Shown here in pieces: positions 16,401-31,400 of a stretch of DNA of 64,000 bases. Every line of letters begins with the position of its first letter. Position 1 is the stretch's first letter. Origin of the DNA: CBDCYN01 sp965224205 (GTDB taxonomy: Bacteria; Planctomycetota; Phycisphaerae; Phycisphaerales; Phycisphaeraceae); the NCBI GenBank assembly GCA_965224205.1, contig CBDCYN010000036.1, positions 41,931-105,930 of the forward strand. The letters are read 5' to 3'. Below the pieces are notes generated by a model. That model searched no databases. It had not been told where the DNA came from and saw only the letters and a program-made list of their open reading frames with translations. Position numbers and translations under genes: made by a program.

Positions 16401-19400
16401 GAACCTTCCTCCACGACCCGGTCGTTGCCCAGGTCCAAGTTCGGGGCCTTGTTCACCGCGTGGATCTCGACGGTATCGAGGTACGTCTTGCCGCCGTCGT
16501 CGTTGTCCGTGACGGTCAGGGTGACCGTGAATACGCCGTCGTTCTCCGCCGTGAAGTCGAACGCGTCACCCGTACCGGAAGCCGACTGCCCATTGTCGGA
16601 GGTCACCGCCCACTCGAACGTCGCGTCCGTCCCGTTGGACGGGTCAAGGTCGTTAAACACCGCTGACAACTCGACCGTGTCGCCCTCGTTGATCGCCGTG
16701 AGAGCCGGGTCGATGTTGATCACCGCCACCGGGAAATTGCCGAAATCGACCCCGGTCGCCAGTGGGCTCGCGTCGGTCAGTGCCACGGCGACTACGCCAC
16801 CATTCACCGCCGGATCCGGCTGCGTCTGCAAAGAAGCCGTCCCGATGGCTTCGCCCACGCTATACGATTCGAGCGAAAGCCCAGCGAATGCGTACCGCCC
16901 GTTGGCGTCCGTAAGCGTGAACCGCTCGCTGGGGACCTGCGCAGTAGTGTTGGCGAACCGCAGCTGGTCGAACACGACCGTATCGTCCGCCCCGCCGTTC
17001 GTTGCCCGGCCCGTGGCGCGGATGAACGCGATGTCGCTGTCAGCACGGGTGATCGACACGGTCTGAGCCGCGAACTCGTGCACGACCACGCGGGCGTTAT
17101 CAAAGCTCAGCAGTAACCGACCGGCCGTGTCGAACGCGATATCTCGCGGCTCCCCGGCCCCGTCGTCGACCACCGCCACGCCCATGAACGTTCCCGTCGC
17201 CCCGTCGAAGCGGCTCACGCCCCCCAGGTCGCTGGTGACGTAAAGATGCCCGTCCGTCCCGAACGCCAGCTGAGCGTCCCCACCGACCGATGGCTGACCA
17301 CCGGCTACAAAGACCGCTCCGGTGTTGCCCGCCGACGGCAGCGGGTCGCCCGTTTCGCCGTCGAACCGCACCACGCTGCCCAACGTGCGGTCGATGAGGT
17401 ACAGATCGCCCTGCGCGTCGAACGTGATGTCCGAAGGCTCTTCAAACACACCCGGAGCACCGGGGATGGTGACGAACACCTCAAGGTTCTTGGTGTCGGT
17501 GTCGTACCGAAGCACACGCGTATCGGCACCGTCGAAATCGGCGATGTAGATCATCCCGTCGGGACCGGCGACGATGACCCCTTCGTCGGAGCTCAGCGTC
17601 CCGTCGTTGCTGGGCCAGGTCTCCTCGATGAAGTCGCCGCTCTGCCCGTCGTAGATGCGGATATTGCGATCGAAGCTACTGGCGACGTAAAGGTTTCCGT
17701 CAGCCCCGAACGCGATCGCCTTGGGCCCGCGCGCCTCCTGCGTGCCGGCGCCCATCGTGAACCGCGTGAAGGTTAACGTCTGCGTGTCGAACCGGTACAC
17801 CGAGTCGGGCTCGCCATCGTCGCTGACGAACAGATCGCCGCTCGAGTCAAACGTCATCATCCCCGAGAATTGGGTCGAACTCAGCCCGCTGAACAGGGAC
17901 TGCTCGACCGCCCACGGCGCAACGGCGGTGACGCTGACCGTCTCGACTAGCTCCCCGAGGCTGTTGTACGCTTCGAGGACCGCCAGCCGATCATCCGTTC
18001 CCCCGCCGGTGAACGCATCAATCGACACCTGATCCACCGGCACCGGGAAGTCCACCCGAAGCACCGATCCCCCGTCTTGCCACGTATTGCCCGACGCGTG
18101 CCCAAATACCAGCGACCCCGTCGACGCATTGCCGATCGTTGCGACCACCTGCCCGCCGCCGATTTCGTCCGTGATCACCGCCTCGGCGGGATCCGCGATC
18201 GGATCGCCGGCCGCGGCGTCGTCCGGTTCGATCGCCACGTCGAACGCGTCAGTCACTTGCGTGGCGTCGAACACCCCGTCCCCGTTGGCGTCCAGGAAGA
18301 CCGTCACGCCTTCAAGCCCCGGTTCGCCGGTATCGCGGGCCCCGTTGCCGTTGAGGTCGACGAACTTGGTCCCAAAGATCGCCCGCTCGCCGAAGCTCAC
18401 CTCGAACGACCGCTGCGTGGTGCGCCCGCGCGAGTCGCCGTCGTGGCCCGGGCCATCGTGAGCGGTGACCGTAACCTTCGCCAGACCCGTGAACCCGACC
18501 TCCGGCGTGGCGGTCAATACGCCGTCCAAAATACTCAAGGTCACTTCTGGAGCATCGCTTTGAGCCGTGAAGAAGACCGGGTCGCCGTCACCGTCGCTGG
18601 CCAACGCCCCCAGGTCCACTACCACCGCGTCACGGGTCGGCCCTTCGATCCGGCTGGGTTGATCGTCACCCGCTCCACCAGCGACACCCAGCGTCCCATC
18701 CAAGCCGTTGCCCGATCGATCGTTCACCGCATCACCCGATCCCTCGCCGAACAACCAGTACCCGACCAACCCGGGTTCCTCCGCTGGCAGCGGTCGATCC
18801 ACGTCGCGTTGGATCTCTCCCTGCGTGCGCGCCACGTCCCAGATACGAAGCTCCGCCAAGTCGCCGTTCAACGCCCGGGTCGGATCAAACGCCCCGCCCA
18901 CCATGGCCTGAGCCTGACCCAGGAACAGCTCCTCAACCGTCAGCCCGATCGCCCCGTTGAGGGTGGTGGCGCCCTCATCGGTTTCGCCGTCCACGTACAC
19001 CGTGACCTGGCCGGCAGCCTCGTCGATCACCACCGCGATCTGGTGCCAATCCCCATCGTTAAGGCCCTGGACCGAAACATCGATGTTCGTCACTGCCCCG
19101 TTGAGGAAGATCCGTACGAATTCGGCGTCGGTGACCTCGATACGCAACGCGTCGGTTGTGCCCGTCGCCGCGCCGCTGATCACCGTATGAGCACCGGCAG
19201 AATCGTCGAACCGCACGAAAAACTCGACGGTCATCGTGGCTAAACCGTCCACCGCCGCCGCCGGCAGGGTCGCCACGTCGTCATTGCCGTCGAACCGCAG
19301 CCCCGCCCTCGCCGCGGTCAGTGGGTCGATCGCCTCGATCGTCGGCCCCGACGGGTTGACGTCGAACGAAAGATTCTCAATCGCCGCATCGATCACCGGG

Positions 19401-22400
19401 ATCACCCCGTCGAGGGACACGCTGTTCAATGGGTTGCCGTGGAGCGTTAGCGTCTCCAGATCATTGCCCAATGCCGGACCCGCGATGTTCACCAACCGCA
19501 CCGCGTCCGCGGCCAGCAGGCCATCGGTCACCCCGGTCAGCTCCACGGTCACCTGTCCGCTGGTCACATCGAACTCACCGAGCGACTGCCACGGCTGCGT
19601 CCCCAGTGTCTGCCCGACCGGGGCGACCTTCTGGTTCACGTCACGGGTGCCCAGGATCGAGCCGGCGTCGAACACCCCGTACCGCGCGATCGCCGGCCGC
19701 GCGGCGCTGCTGGGCCACGTGACCAACACCTCGTATCGACCGTCCGGCAGATTATCGAACCGCCACGTCGCCACCGGGCTGGTCGAGATCTCGTCGCTGT
19801 CGAACCGGTAATCGGCCACGAGGTCTTGCTGCCCGGTCGAAAGACGCTGGCCCAGCCGCGCGTTGATCTCCGCCTCGCTGCGGGCGCTGCTCCAGATGCG
19901 CAGCTCATCAATCTGCCCCGTGTACGTCTCCAATACCTGGCCTTGCTCATCCAACCGCCTGCCCAGAAGCACCGACTCGACGTTCAGCGGTGTGGACAGA
20001 TCCAGCGTCCCATCGCCCTGACCTTCCGATACGCCGTCGATGAATAGCGTCGCCTGCCCGGTCGCGGCGTCCGCCGTTACCGCCACGTGATGCCACTGCC
20101 CGTCGTCGAGATCCTTGGACACACCTTCCCACTGGATCCCCTCTTCCCCAACGAACAAGCGCACCGCCCTCGTTCCCGCGATGTTGAACGCAAACGGTCT
20201 TTGCCCCACTCCCTGGAGCAACGCCTGGTTGTTGGCAGTGGACGTATTGATCCACATCTCGAACGTGAAGCTCGTCAAGCCGCTCACCGAGCTGCCCGGC
20301 AGCTCGACGACGTCGTCGCCGTTAAATTCCAACGCGTCCCCCGCCTGGTCGATCGGCGCGGTGCTGGTAACGACCTGCGGGCTTGACAAACGACCTCCGC
20401 CCGCTCCACCCAGCACCCCGTGGTGCCGGCCGGCTGTCGCGTCCAGGACGACCGCGGTGTCCTGATCCAACGCCGGGACGGTGTGCACGTCCTGACCGAA
20501 TGCCGCGTCAACCGGTCCCGAAGGCGTCTGCCACGGCCCGACCGTTGCAAAGCCCGGATCACCGTCGTCGACGATCCGCTCACCCGCCAGCAGTGATAGA
20601 TCGCTGACCCGGTTTCCGTCGAGGTAGAGGTTCTGGAGTTGTGCCATCGCCGCCAACGGGGCGAGATCGACGACCTCGTTGTTGGCCAGGCTCAGGGTCT
20701 GAAGACGGGTGAGGTTCGTTAGGGCAGAAACGTCGCTGAGTCCCGGCCCGTCGAAGATCGCCGCCACGCCGGTGTTGTTCCCGAACGGGGCGCCGATGAG
20801 CAGGTCCGTGCCCACCGCGGCGACCGACGTCCCGAACCGGTCTTCGTTGCCCTGCCGGCCCACCGGGTTCTCGATGACATCGAGCAGCTGCCCGGTCTGG
20901 CCGTCGAAAAGGTATGCCACGCCGTCTTCGAACCGCTCGTTACGGGCGCCCACCAGGACGTTCGACCCGACCGCCGCCATCGCTTGGCCAAAGCCCGCGT
21001 TGGACGTGACCCCGGGGTTCTCGAGCGGCAAGAGCATCTGTCCGGTGACCGCGTCGATCACGTACGCGGTCCCGCCGTCGCTGCCGCCGCTGGCCCCGAC
21101 CGCGATCCGGCCCGGGCCCACCACCGCGATCGAGCTGCCGAAATTCAAACCGGACTGGGGGTCGGGGTTGAGGATCCGCTGCACCCGCCCTGTCGACGGG
21201 GTGATCCGGTACACGATCCCTTCGCTATCGACCGACCCGTCGAACCCGCGGGCCCCGATAAAGATATCGTCCCCGATCACTGCGATGGCCGAGCCGAAGT
21301 TGTCGTTTTCGAGTGGTGTCGGGTTCTCGATCGTGGTCACGAACGACCCGTCCCGCCCGTTGAACAGATGCACAACCCCCGCGTTGGGAGCGCCGGCGTC
21401 GTCGTTGGGGGCGCTGACCAGCAGGTTCGTTCCACGTACGACGATTGATGCCCCGAACGCATCATTGCTGGCCGGGGTCGGGTTGGGGATCACGAAGACC
21501 TCTTCGCTGGTCAGTGGGTCCATCACCCGCACCAGCCCGATGTTCGACTGCCCTCCAAACGACCCGAAGCTCTGCCCGATCGCGAGGTTCTCCCCGAACG
21601 CCGTGACCGTCCCGCCGAACCGGTTGCCGCTGTCCGGGTCCGGGTTCTCGACCGTATTGACAAGCCGACCGGTGAACCGGTCGAACACAAACACCGACCC
21701 GCGGAACAGCTGCCCGTTGACGGTCGCGGTCGGCGAGCCCACGGCGATCAGATCGCCACCCACCGTAACATCGACGCCGAATTCAGCGACGTTCGTCGGC
21801 TCGCTGAGCACCTCGATCAGCCCACCAGGCACGAACAGCGCATCGCCCTCGACCCCCGATAGCGGGGCCGGCAGGCCGTCGAGGCTCAGAAACGTCAAGC
21901 CGGTGAGCTGCGATAGATCGCTCAGGTCCGTCGCCGGGTTCTGGTCGAGGCTCAACCGGTCCAGCTCACGCAGGTCCAGCAGCGGCGAAAGGTCCGAGAC
22001 CCCATTCCCGTCGAGGTTGAGGCTGCGTAGACCGGTGGCGAACTCCAACCCGGTGATATCGCGGACCCCGTGGCACGAAGCGTCGAGATCGGTCACCTGC
22101 GCCAGGTCGCTAGCCAACAGCGGCCGTGTGAGTTGCGGGATCCCGTCAGCCGACAGGTTCACCGGGATGCCCAGCTGTTGGGCCAAAGCCGCGCGTAGCG
22201 CCGGGTCGGGGATCTCAACCTGAGGATCCACCGCTTCGAACGGATCGTCGACGATGTTCTGCCCGGCGATCGGCGGCTCGATGATCTCTCCGTTGGCCAG
22301 GTCGCGCACCTCGATCGACTCGGCCACGAACCGATCATCACCGCTGTCGCCCAGCAACCGGTCGAGGTCCTGGTTGCCCTCGAGCACGTCGTCGCCGTCG

Positions 22401-25400
22401 CCGCCGAGGATCGTGTCGCGGTCACTGATCGGGTGGTTCTGTCCCTGCGCCGGGGGCGTAATCGCGATCGCAAACGGCAGCGCGTCGGTCTGGTTGGCCG
22501 CGTCGGGGTTGTAGACGCGCAACAGGAAATCGCCGGCCGTGAACGTCTGGAGGCTGATGACCGTCTGCGCCTCGGCCAGCAGCCGGCCCTGGCCGTCGAG
22601 CAGATCGGCCACGACGCCATCCCGCTGGGCAATCGACACCTGTAATGCGGTATCCAATGCCGGGTCGAGGCTGCCGATCGTCACGTCGGCGGTGGTCACG
22701 TCCAGCTCGACCTTCAGCGTCAGCCGGGTCTTGCCCGCAGCCAAGGCGTCACGGACCACGCCGAGGATATCGAGGTCGTCGAGCAGCTGGCCCTGACCGA
22801 TCTCGGCAACGATCGTCGACGCGGCCGCCGGGTCGAGGGAGCTGGCAATCCCGTCACCCTCGACGTCCAAGACGCTCACACGCAGCGATGTGATGTCCTG
22901 ATCGTTGTTGACCGCGGTCACAAACCGGGTCAACGTCACCTGTTCGATCAGATCAGGTTCATCCATCACCGACAACAGGGCAGAGAGGTCCACCTCGACG
23001 ATCCCGATCGTCCCCGCCGACCCGCCGACCACTGTCAATGCCTCGGGGCCGGTTCCGCCGGCGAACAGTGCCTGCCGGAACACACCGTTGTCGAATACGA
23101 ACGCGCCGCTATCGAGCACCGGCGTTTCGAACGACCACTCCGGCGTGAATGCTGGAGACAGCCGGATCTGGTCGCCGACCTTCCCGTCGCCGAGCGTCGA
23201 GAACCTAAACCACAATCCATCCGCCGCCGTGACCGACGCGAGAGTACGCTCGAACGTCACCGGCTGGCCGGTCGCCGGGTCGGCCAGGAAGCTGCCGCTG
23301 CCGGTGACCGTCACGTTGACCAGGTCCTCGATCGCCGAGCCGTCGGTGGGTGGCGCCACCGACGCCGGGCTGGGCGAACCGTAGACCGCGAACACCTTGC
23401 CCGCGTCGTTGAGCACGCTGCCGGCGAACACGTCGGCGGTCGAAGCGCCGACGAAGAGGTCCGCGAACCCGTCTGCGTTCGCGTCCAGGTCGGGGGTGAC
23501 CGGCAGGACGCCGAACCGGTCGAACGCCCCGGCGCCTTCGAGCGTCGCGTCGGCATCAGCGAACGTCAGCTGCCCGTCGCCGTCGCCGAAAACCACCTGC
23601 CCGTTCTCGTCTGTCCGCCCGCCGAACACGACCACGCGCCCGCGGTCGTCGCGGCTGTTGATGTCTTGGGGTTTGGGGTCTAAGAAGAACGTGGTGCTCA
23701 CCACCCGGCTTGGCTCGCCGATCGCTAGGTCGGGCTTGCCATCGCGGTTGAAGTCCCCGCCGGTCAGGAACAGGTCCCCGCCCAGGAACAGCCCGCCGGA
23801 GAACGCGTCGGTTTCGAACCGGCGGATCGCCAGATCTGTGTTCCCATCGAGGCTGCGCGGGTCGGTCAGGTCGGAGGTCCTGACGATATCACCCGAGATC
23901 AGGTCACCGTCGGCGCCGCCGTGGAACAGGTGCACCGTCGGGGACGATCGGAAGAAGATCCCCAGCCCCCCCGCCGGGCCGTTGATGAAGTCCTCGAGGC
24001 TCCGCGCGATCGCGAAATCGTCGTACCCGTCACCGTTCACGTCGCCCGGCACCCCGTTCACGTCGCCCAGCAGCCAGTCGGTGAAGGTGGCCTGCGCCGC
24101 GTCGTTGACCGCAATATTGCCATCGACGCTGCCGCCGAGGACCAGGTACGCCCGCCCCAGCGTCGGGATCAACGCGTCCTCGTCGAACTCGATGAACCGC
24201 GGGTTGCCGATCACCAGGTCTTCGCGCCCGTCGCCGTTGACGTCCCCGACCACCGCAGAGCTAAAGTCGAACCCGAGGTCGGCGAACGTGTTGCCGTTGG
24301 GCTGGCCGATGATCCCCAGCAGGAACGTGTTGAGGTCCAGGATGTCCAGACCCAGCGAGACGATCTGGTTCGTGTCGACCGGGACGTTGTCCGCGTTGAG
24401 CTCGATCTCGTACACGTCACCCGGGTCGAGCGGGTCGCTGACATAGATCTCCGGTGTCCCGACGCCGTCCCAGTTTATCACGGATACCCGGATCCCGTCC
24501 TCAAAGCCGACTTCGCCGAACGTGACCGTGTCCTCAAACGACGGCCTGGCCGGCAGGTTTGCCGAACCCAGCAGCACGCGGAACTGCTCGCCCTCGGAAT
24601 CGAAGAACAGCAGATCGGTCAGCCCATCGCCGTTGAGGTCACCCATGCGCGATGCCGGGGTCCCGAACACCTCGCTGGGGAAGAAGTCGCCCTCTTCGAT
24701 CAGCTCAAGGGTGTGGTCGAACACGACGTGGGCCCGGTCGACGATCGACTCGACGCCCGTAAGGTCCACCGGCCCTAGCAGCAGATACGACCGGGTATCC
24801 CCAGCCACGAATAGGTCAGCCGCCCCGTCCCCGTTGACGTCGCCCAGCTGCTGAACCGAGTCCAGCCGCCCGTTCGCCACGTCACCGTTGAGCCTCGTCG
24901 CCTCGTCCACCGGCCGCACCGAATCGTCCCCGTTGAGCAGCTCGATCCCTCCGGGCTGGGTCTGTAGATCGTCCTGGATTGGCAGGGCCAGATCAAACGT
25001 GACCAGCTTGGGATCAACGAAAACCTGCGCGTCCGCCGCGGCCCCGGGCTGAACCGTAAACTGCGACGAGAGGAACACCCTCACACTGCCGCCCAGTTCG
25101 TCAGCGGTCGCAAAGTCGGGTCGCCCGTCGCCGTCGATATCGCCCGTCGAACCCACCCGCCCCCGCCGAAGCTCGTTGGGGATGAACCGGTTCTGGTCGT
25201 TGCGGTTGTCAGCGGTCGCCGGATCGTCGAGCGGCAAAAACAGGGCCTGCTGCGGCTCGATCACCGCGTCGGCGCCGATGGAGTTGAGGTCGAGCTGATC
25301 CGATGCAACATCCTGCCCAAGGAACACGCCCACCACCTGCCGCTGGAGCACCTCCCGACCCTCGGACAGCGACAGGGTCGTCACGAACGTCGAAGCCGCG

Positions 25401-28400
25401 AAGTCGCCCGTCCCGTCCCCATCGAAATCGCCCAGCGGCGCCAGCAGCAGATCACCCGGCACCCGCGCGGTATCGACGTTGGCCGAGACCTCCAGCTCGT
25501 TGAGTGTGCTCACGCCGGTTAGGTCCTCTTGCCCAAACAGCACGACCGCGAACTGCTCGAGGGTCGCTTCGTCGGAGAACTCCTGGGTGAGGATCAAGTC
25601 CGACCGCCCGTCGCCGTTGATGTCCGAGCCGATGAACGTCGGTTCAAGGTCGAAGTTATCCCCGCTGACCTGCGTGATGAGCAGGGTATTGTCCAGGTCG
25701 CTGACCGCCCCGCCCACCAGCGGGTCGCTGGCGTCGCGGCCGTACACCACCGTGATCTGTGACTCGCTGGCGACCGCGAAGTCGCCGATCCCGTCACCAT
25801 TAAAGTCACCAATCCCCTCGATGGCGGGCCCGATCTCGATCGGGTCGCCCTCGTCGTCGGTCAGGTCGAAGACCAGGTCCGCGTCGGCGACGTCCACCGC
25901 GGTCTGCCCAGCCAGGAAAGCAACGTCCCCGAAGAACACGTACACATGACCCTGGGTCGCGGAGCTATTGGCCTCGCCGTCGTCGGCGGCCACGATCAGG
26001 TCGTCGACCCCGTCGCCGTTGATATCGCCCGCGTTGGCGGCGCGCACCCGGTGCGCGAACCCGGTGAGCTTCACGTCCGCATCGTTGACCAGATCGATGT
26101 CGCTATCGAACGCCCCATCGGCGGAATCACCGAACACGATGTACACCCCGGCGTTGTTGAACGTCGGGTCCTCGCCGTTGGCCTTGCCCACGGCGACCAC
26201 GATGTCGCTGGCCCCGTCGTTGTTGTAGTCCCCGGGCGAGGCGAGGTAGGACTGGGTGCTGAAGTTGGCGTCTGTGGCCTCTAACGATGGCTGAAGCAAC
26301 GGCGCCGGCAGCAGCAACGCCGCATCGGCCGCGGTCAGGGACTGGTCGTCTAACGCCGATCCACCGAAGAAGATCCGCGCCGTCGTTGGGGCGATCTCAT
26401 CGGGGTTGTCGTCGAACACCGTGCCCCGCTGGTCCTGGACCGCAGCGATGAAGTCGTCGCTGCCGTCGCCATCGACGTCTCCAAGCGGGATCACCACCGG
26501 CTGCTCGAGGTCCGCCTCGGGCGTAATCAGGAAGCTAGCGTCGGACGCCGCGACGTGGACGATGTCGCCCAACCCCTTGTCGGTCGAGAACGTGATGCTG
26601 TACCGCCCCATCGCCGGCGCCTGCCCCGCAGAGGTCTGACCCGGCATGAACCCCCAGTCGACCCCGACGGGGTTGGCCTCACCGTTGAACAGTTCGGTGT
26701 CGAATTGAATCTCGATGTCCCCCGGCTCGCGGGTAACGAACACGAGCCGGTCCTGCTTATCCGTGAATACGTCGATAAACCGATCCGGCTTCAGCGAGGT
26801 TTCCTCGCCGGTGGGGGCGTTGAACGATTCGCTGCGGAGCGTGACTCGCAGGTCGTCCAGGAGCTTCTTGACCGTGTCGATCGGCTCACTTCCCCCGCCC
26901 GCGAACATATCCGGGACGCTGCCCTGCCCGGGCAGGATCAGCGAGAACGGGGCCTGGTTCGTCGCCACCAGCGCGTCAAACTTCAGTGGGGCACTGCCCA
27001 CCACCATCCGCGACCGCACGTTCACCACGTGCAGCAGGTAGAACTCCGGCACGCCCTGGAACTGGTCCGTCGGCTCGGCCGAGACGACCCGGCTCACCTG
27101 CCCAGTCTCGTCGATATCGACGTTGGCCGCGAACACGGAGATGTTGTTGGCTTCGAGTTGCGGGGCATGGAACAGCTCGTTCTCCAGCTCGTCTTCGAAC
27201 CGGACATCGATCATCTCCCGCAGCACCAACGCCGCCTCCGCCGGCCCGAGGCGTTCCAACGCCTTGGGGGTACGGAACAGGTACCAATCGCCCTCGTCGC
27301 CGGGGCTGAGGGACAGGTTCTGGATCGTCGTGCCCGCGGAGATCACCGGCAGCACCGACGCGAATTCCACGTCATCGTTCGTGCTCGACACACCGTTGCG
27401 CGTGACCCCCTCGAACCCGTCGGGCGCCACGATCCCCTGACCATTGCCGAAGATCTGGTCGTCACCGGGGCCGCCCTCGAGCTGGTCGTCGTTCTGGCCC
27501 CCGACGATGAAGTCGTCGCCCTGCCCGCCGTTGATCGTGTCTTGACCGGCCCCGCCGAACAGCTGGTCGTTGCCGTCACCCCCGAGGATTACCAGGTCCA
27601 CCACCCCACCCTGTTGGGCGTCGCCGGGGTCGATCCCCCATTCGCTGGGCACGAACCCGCTGCCGTCGGGTAATGCGAACAAGAACCCAGCGTCGGCGTG
27701 CACCACGTCGTCGCCGCTGCGCGTCTGGATCGCCCCGCCCTCGACGCTGTCGGCCTGGAAGAACGCGAAGTGTTGCCTAAACGCCCCGAGGCTGCCGTTG
27801 CCCGTCGCGTCGACCAGCCCCAGCTCACTGTCCCCACCCGAGACCGACACATCGACCCTCGCCGACGCGCCGACCCCGGTTGTGGTCAGCACCAACACCC
27901 CGTTGGCGACCGATGCCAAGACCTCGCCCTCGAGGTCCGTAGCCGCGATCGCGTCGTTGATGTCGTCGATCAAGTCAGCTGCGGTCGTATTCGTCGCGGT
28001 CGCGTCGGCTGATACGGTCACCTCCACGAACGGCCCACCGTTGATGGAGACCTCAAACACCGCGTCGGCTGACAGCACCCCGTCGGCCGGTAGTGGGGTC
28101 GCCCCCGAAACCATCGCCGGCAGCGACTCGGTCACGAACCGCTGGTTGGCGATGTCCCACACCAGGGTCGTTAGCTCATGGCGGTGCAGGATCGTGTTGT
28201 AACGGATGGCGACCTGGTCCGGGATCGGTCGGCCGTCATCATCGACATCGCCTCCGAAGTACAAGTACTGATCGTCGCCCTCGCCGCCCACGAACCGGTC
28301 GCTCGTGGTCGGCACCAGGGTCTGGTCGGTGCCCTTCACAAACGGCAGGGCGTCGGGGATCACCTGGAACGTGTCGTTTCCATCGTTACCGAATAGCAGA

Positions 28401-31400
28401 TCCCCCGCCTGCTGGTCGACCCCTCCCGACAGCACGTCGTTGCCGGCCCCGCCGAAGATAAAATCCTCGCCCGGCCCGCCCATGAGGCGGTCGTTGCCGG
28501 TCCCGCCGAGGATCGCGTCACGACGCACCTGGTCCGCCCGCGTCGCCATATTCACCACGCGCGTCAGCCCGTCGCCCAGGTCGACGTTCAAGTCATAAAT
28601 CGTCGGAACGATATTCGGTGAAGTCACCTCAATGAGATATTCCGTATCTACGTCGAGGCTGCTCAGGTCCAGCGGCTGGGGATCCCGCGGCGCCAAGTCG
28701 ATCGCCGTATCCCCCGGAGACCCGATCACTGGCAGCAGGTCGTACCGCCCCGCCGACGCCCCGGAAACCTTCAGCCAGTACCGCCCCGCCTCCAAGCCCG
28801 ACAGGTCCGCCTCGATCGTCCCGTCGTCGTTGACGGTCACGCGACCCGTTAGCGGGTTCGAATCGTCCTCGACATCGAACAGCTCTAATGTGAACGCCGC
28901 CCCACCCGCCCGACTGCGCAGCCGCACCGATGTGCGCCGAGATTCCTGGGGCGGGGCGTCTTCGATCAGCTCGAAGGTATAGAAGTCCACATCGTCTGCG
29001 TCATGCAGCGTCGCGCCGGTGACGCGGGCCACGTCTTCGATGTTCTCGATAGCGAACGCGTTCTCGATCGCGTCGTTGCTGTCCAGATCGGTATCGGCCA
29101 CGTCGATCGTCGCCACCACCGGCGCCACCACCGTACCATCGGGCAGGGTCAACCCTTGAGCGCTGGTGCCGAAGACTTGCAGGCTCAGCCCGTCGATCGA
29201 CGACGCACTGGTCAGCGACAGCTCGGCGTCATCCGTGGTCGACATCGCGAACTTGTACCAGTCCACGTCGCTTGGGTTATCGATCGTCAGACCCACAAAC
29301 ATCGTGCTCTGCGTCAGGGCGGTGACCCCTGCGTTCTCCGCGGCCGGGACCAGGTCGAACGCCCCGTCCGGCGTGTCGTTGCGGCTGGCGTTCTCGGTCT
29401 GGTCGATCAGGATCGCGTTGCCGGCGAGGATCTCGACCGTGTCGTTGCCCGCCCCAGCATCGATCCACACCGTCTTCTGCACCGTCGGGCCCACCGTGAT
29501 CTGATCGTCGCCGTCCAGCGCGTCGATGACGATCGCCAGGAAGTCACCCTCCGGCGGCAGCAGCCCGCCGGTTAAAAGCAGTTCATCAAATGCTAGCTGC
29601 CGCTCCTGCGGATCGGCGTCAGCTAATTGTTCGAGATCGACCAGCACATCGGCCGGGTCCCAGATCAGGTTCCCGTCCTCGTCACGGGCGTTGAAGTCGA
29701 GCCGTACTTGTAGGTCGAACGAAAAATTCCCGTTGTTGTTGGTCAGCCGGGTGACCACGTGCCGGTCGACCAGCAGCCCCGGCTCGGTCACGAAGTCGAC
29801 GTCGATGATATCGTCCGCGTTGGTCGCCCCGACGTACCACACCTTGTCGGTCGACTGGGCGTACGCCTTCCACGCGTCACCGCCGAACCCGCCGTCGAGA
29901 TCCTCGAACCGCGTCCCGTCCATCGCGAACAGCTGATCGTCACCCCCGTTGCCGAAAAGCAAATCTAACCCCGTCCCGCCATAAAGCTCGTCGTTGTTCG
30001 GCCCGCCGATGATGCGGTTGAGGCCCGTGTCCTCGAGCCCCAACGCCCCGTCCTGATCGTCGCCGAAAAGGTTGCCGTTCTCGTCCACGAACACACCGAA
30101 CTGCCCGCCGTTCCGCGGGTCGATCGACCAAGCGAACAGCAGATTCGTCCCCTGGCCGCCGATCAGGTCGTCGTTGCCCTGTCCCGCGAACAACACGTCG
30201 ACGTCGGTCACGTTGCCTTCGCCGCCGTCGCCGAACAGCCGGTCGTCACCCCCGAACCCAAACGCGGTGTCGCTGCCGATCCCGCCGTCGAGACGGTCAC
30301 GCGCCGCCGTGCCCGAAAGCACGTCGTCACCGGGCCCGCCGTCGAGCACACCCACGAAATCATCGCTGCGCGCCACCAGTGCCGACACGTCCACAGCGTT
30401 GTCCCCGCCGCTTTCGATCGTGATGTCGTCATCCCCGCCCAACCCCGCGATCCGGAACTGCTCGACCAGCGGCGTACCGCTGTCGTCACGCCACACGACC
30501 GGGATCGAAAGGTCCGACAGCACCGCCCCGTCGCCATCGCGGCTCGTGATCGTCACCTCAAGCACACCCAGCCCGCCCGGCTCCGAGAGATGGATCGTGT
30601 CATCGCCGTCCGTGCCACGGATCTGGAGGATGTCCGTGGCGTCGTCGTCCAGTTCCTCGATGGCATCGGGGTCGGTCGCCGCAGGACTGGAAAAGCCGTG
30701 GCCGTCGATCACCTCGTCGTGAACCGCGAAGCCCGGATCGGTGTCGAGCACCAGAAGGTCGATCCCGCCGCCGCCGATCAGCTCGTCACGTCCGTCCTGA
30801 CCCTCCAGTGCATCCGAATCCCCACCGCCGAACATCTGGTCATCCCCGCCGCCACCGAACAGCCGGTCCTCCCCGGTGCCGCCGATGAGTAGATCATTGG
30901 CCCCGACCGTCGCCGGGTCGAGGTTGATCACGTACCGTGGCCCAGCCAGGAAGTCGCCGCGCACGTCGTCGTTGCCGGCGTCGCCCGAGAGCACCTCCTG
31001 ACGCAGGTTCCCGTGGACCCGGTCATTGCCCGCCCCGCCGAACAGCTGATCCCCGGCCAACGCCGATTCGATCACCACATCGTCTGTCGGCGCGAACGCG
31101 AACAGCTGGTCCTGCCCGCCGCCGCCAAACAGCCGCTGCCCCACCAGACTCCCTCCAGCGGTGCCGGAATCGCCGAACACCATGTCATCGCCGTGGCTTG
31201 GCCCGTCGTCGCGCCCGTCGTCGCCGTAGACCTGGTCGATCCCCTCGTCGCCGTGGACCTCGTCGTCGTTGTCTCCGCCCAGCACCACGTCACGGCCCCG
31301 TCCGCCCAGCACCAGGTCGGCCCCCACCCCGCCGTCGGCGTAGTCGTTGCCGACCCCGGCGTCGATGAAATCTGCATCACCACCGCCGAACAGCCAGTCG

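Noticed and set aside
20709..22223. A 504-codon plus-strand frame opposite the giant gene
   Set aside because: It is rich in Pro, Arg and Ser and has no domain. It is a shadow of the giant gene's third-position GC bias, as are frames at 15,750-17,066, 33,717-34,934 and 18,077-19,243.
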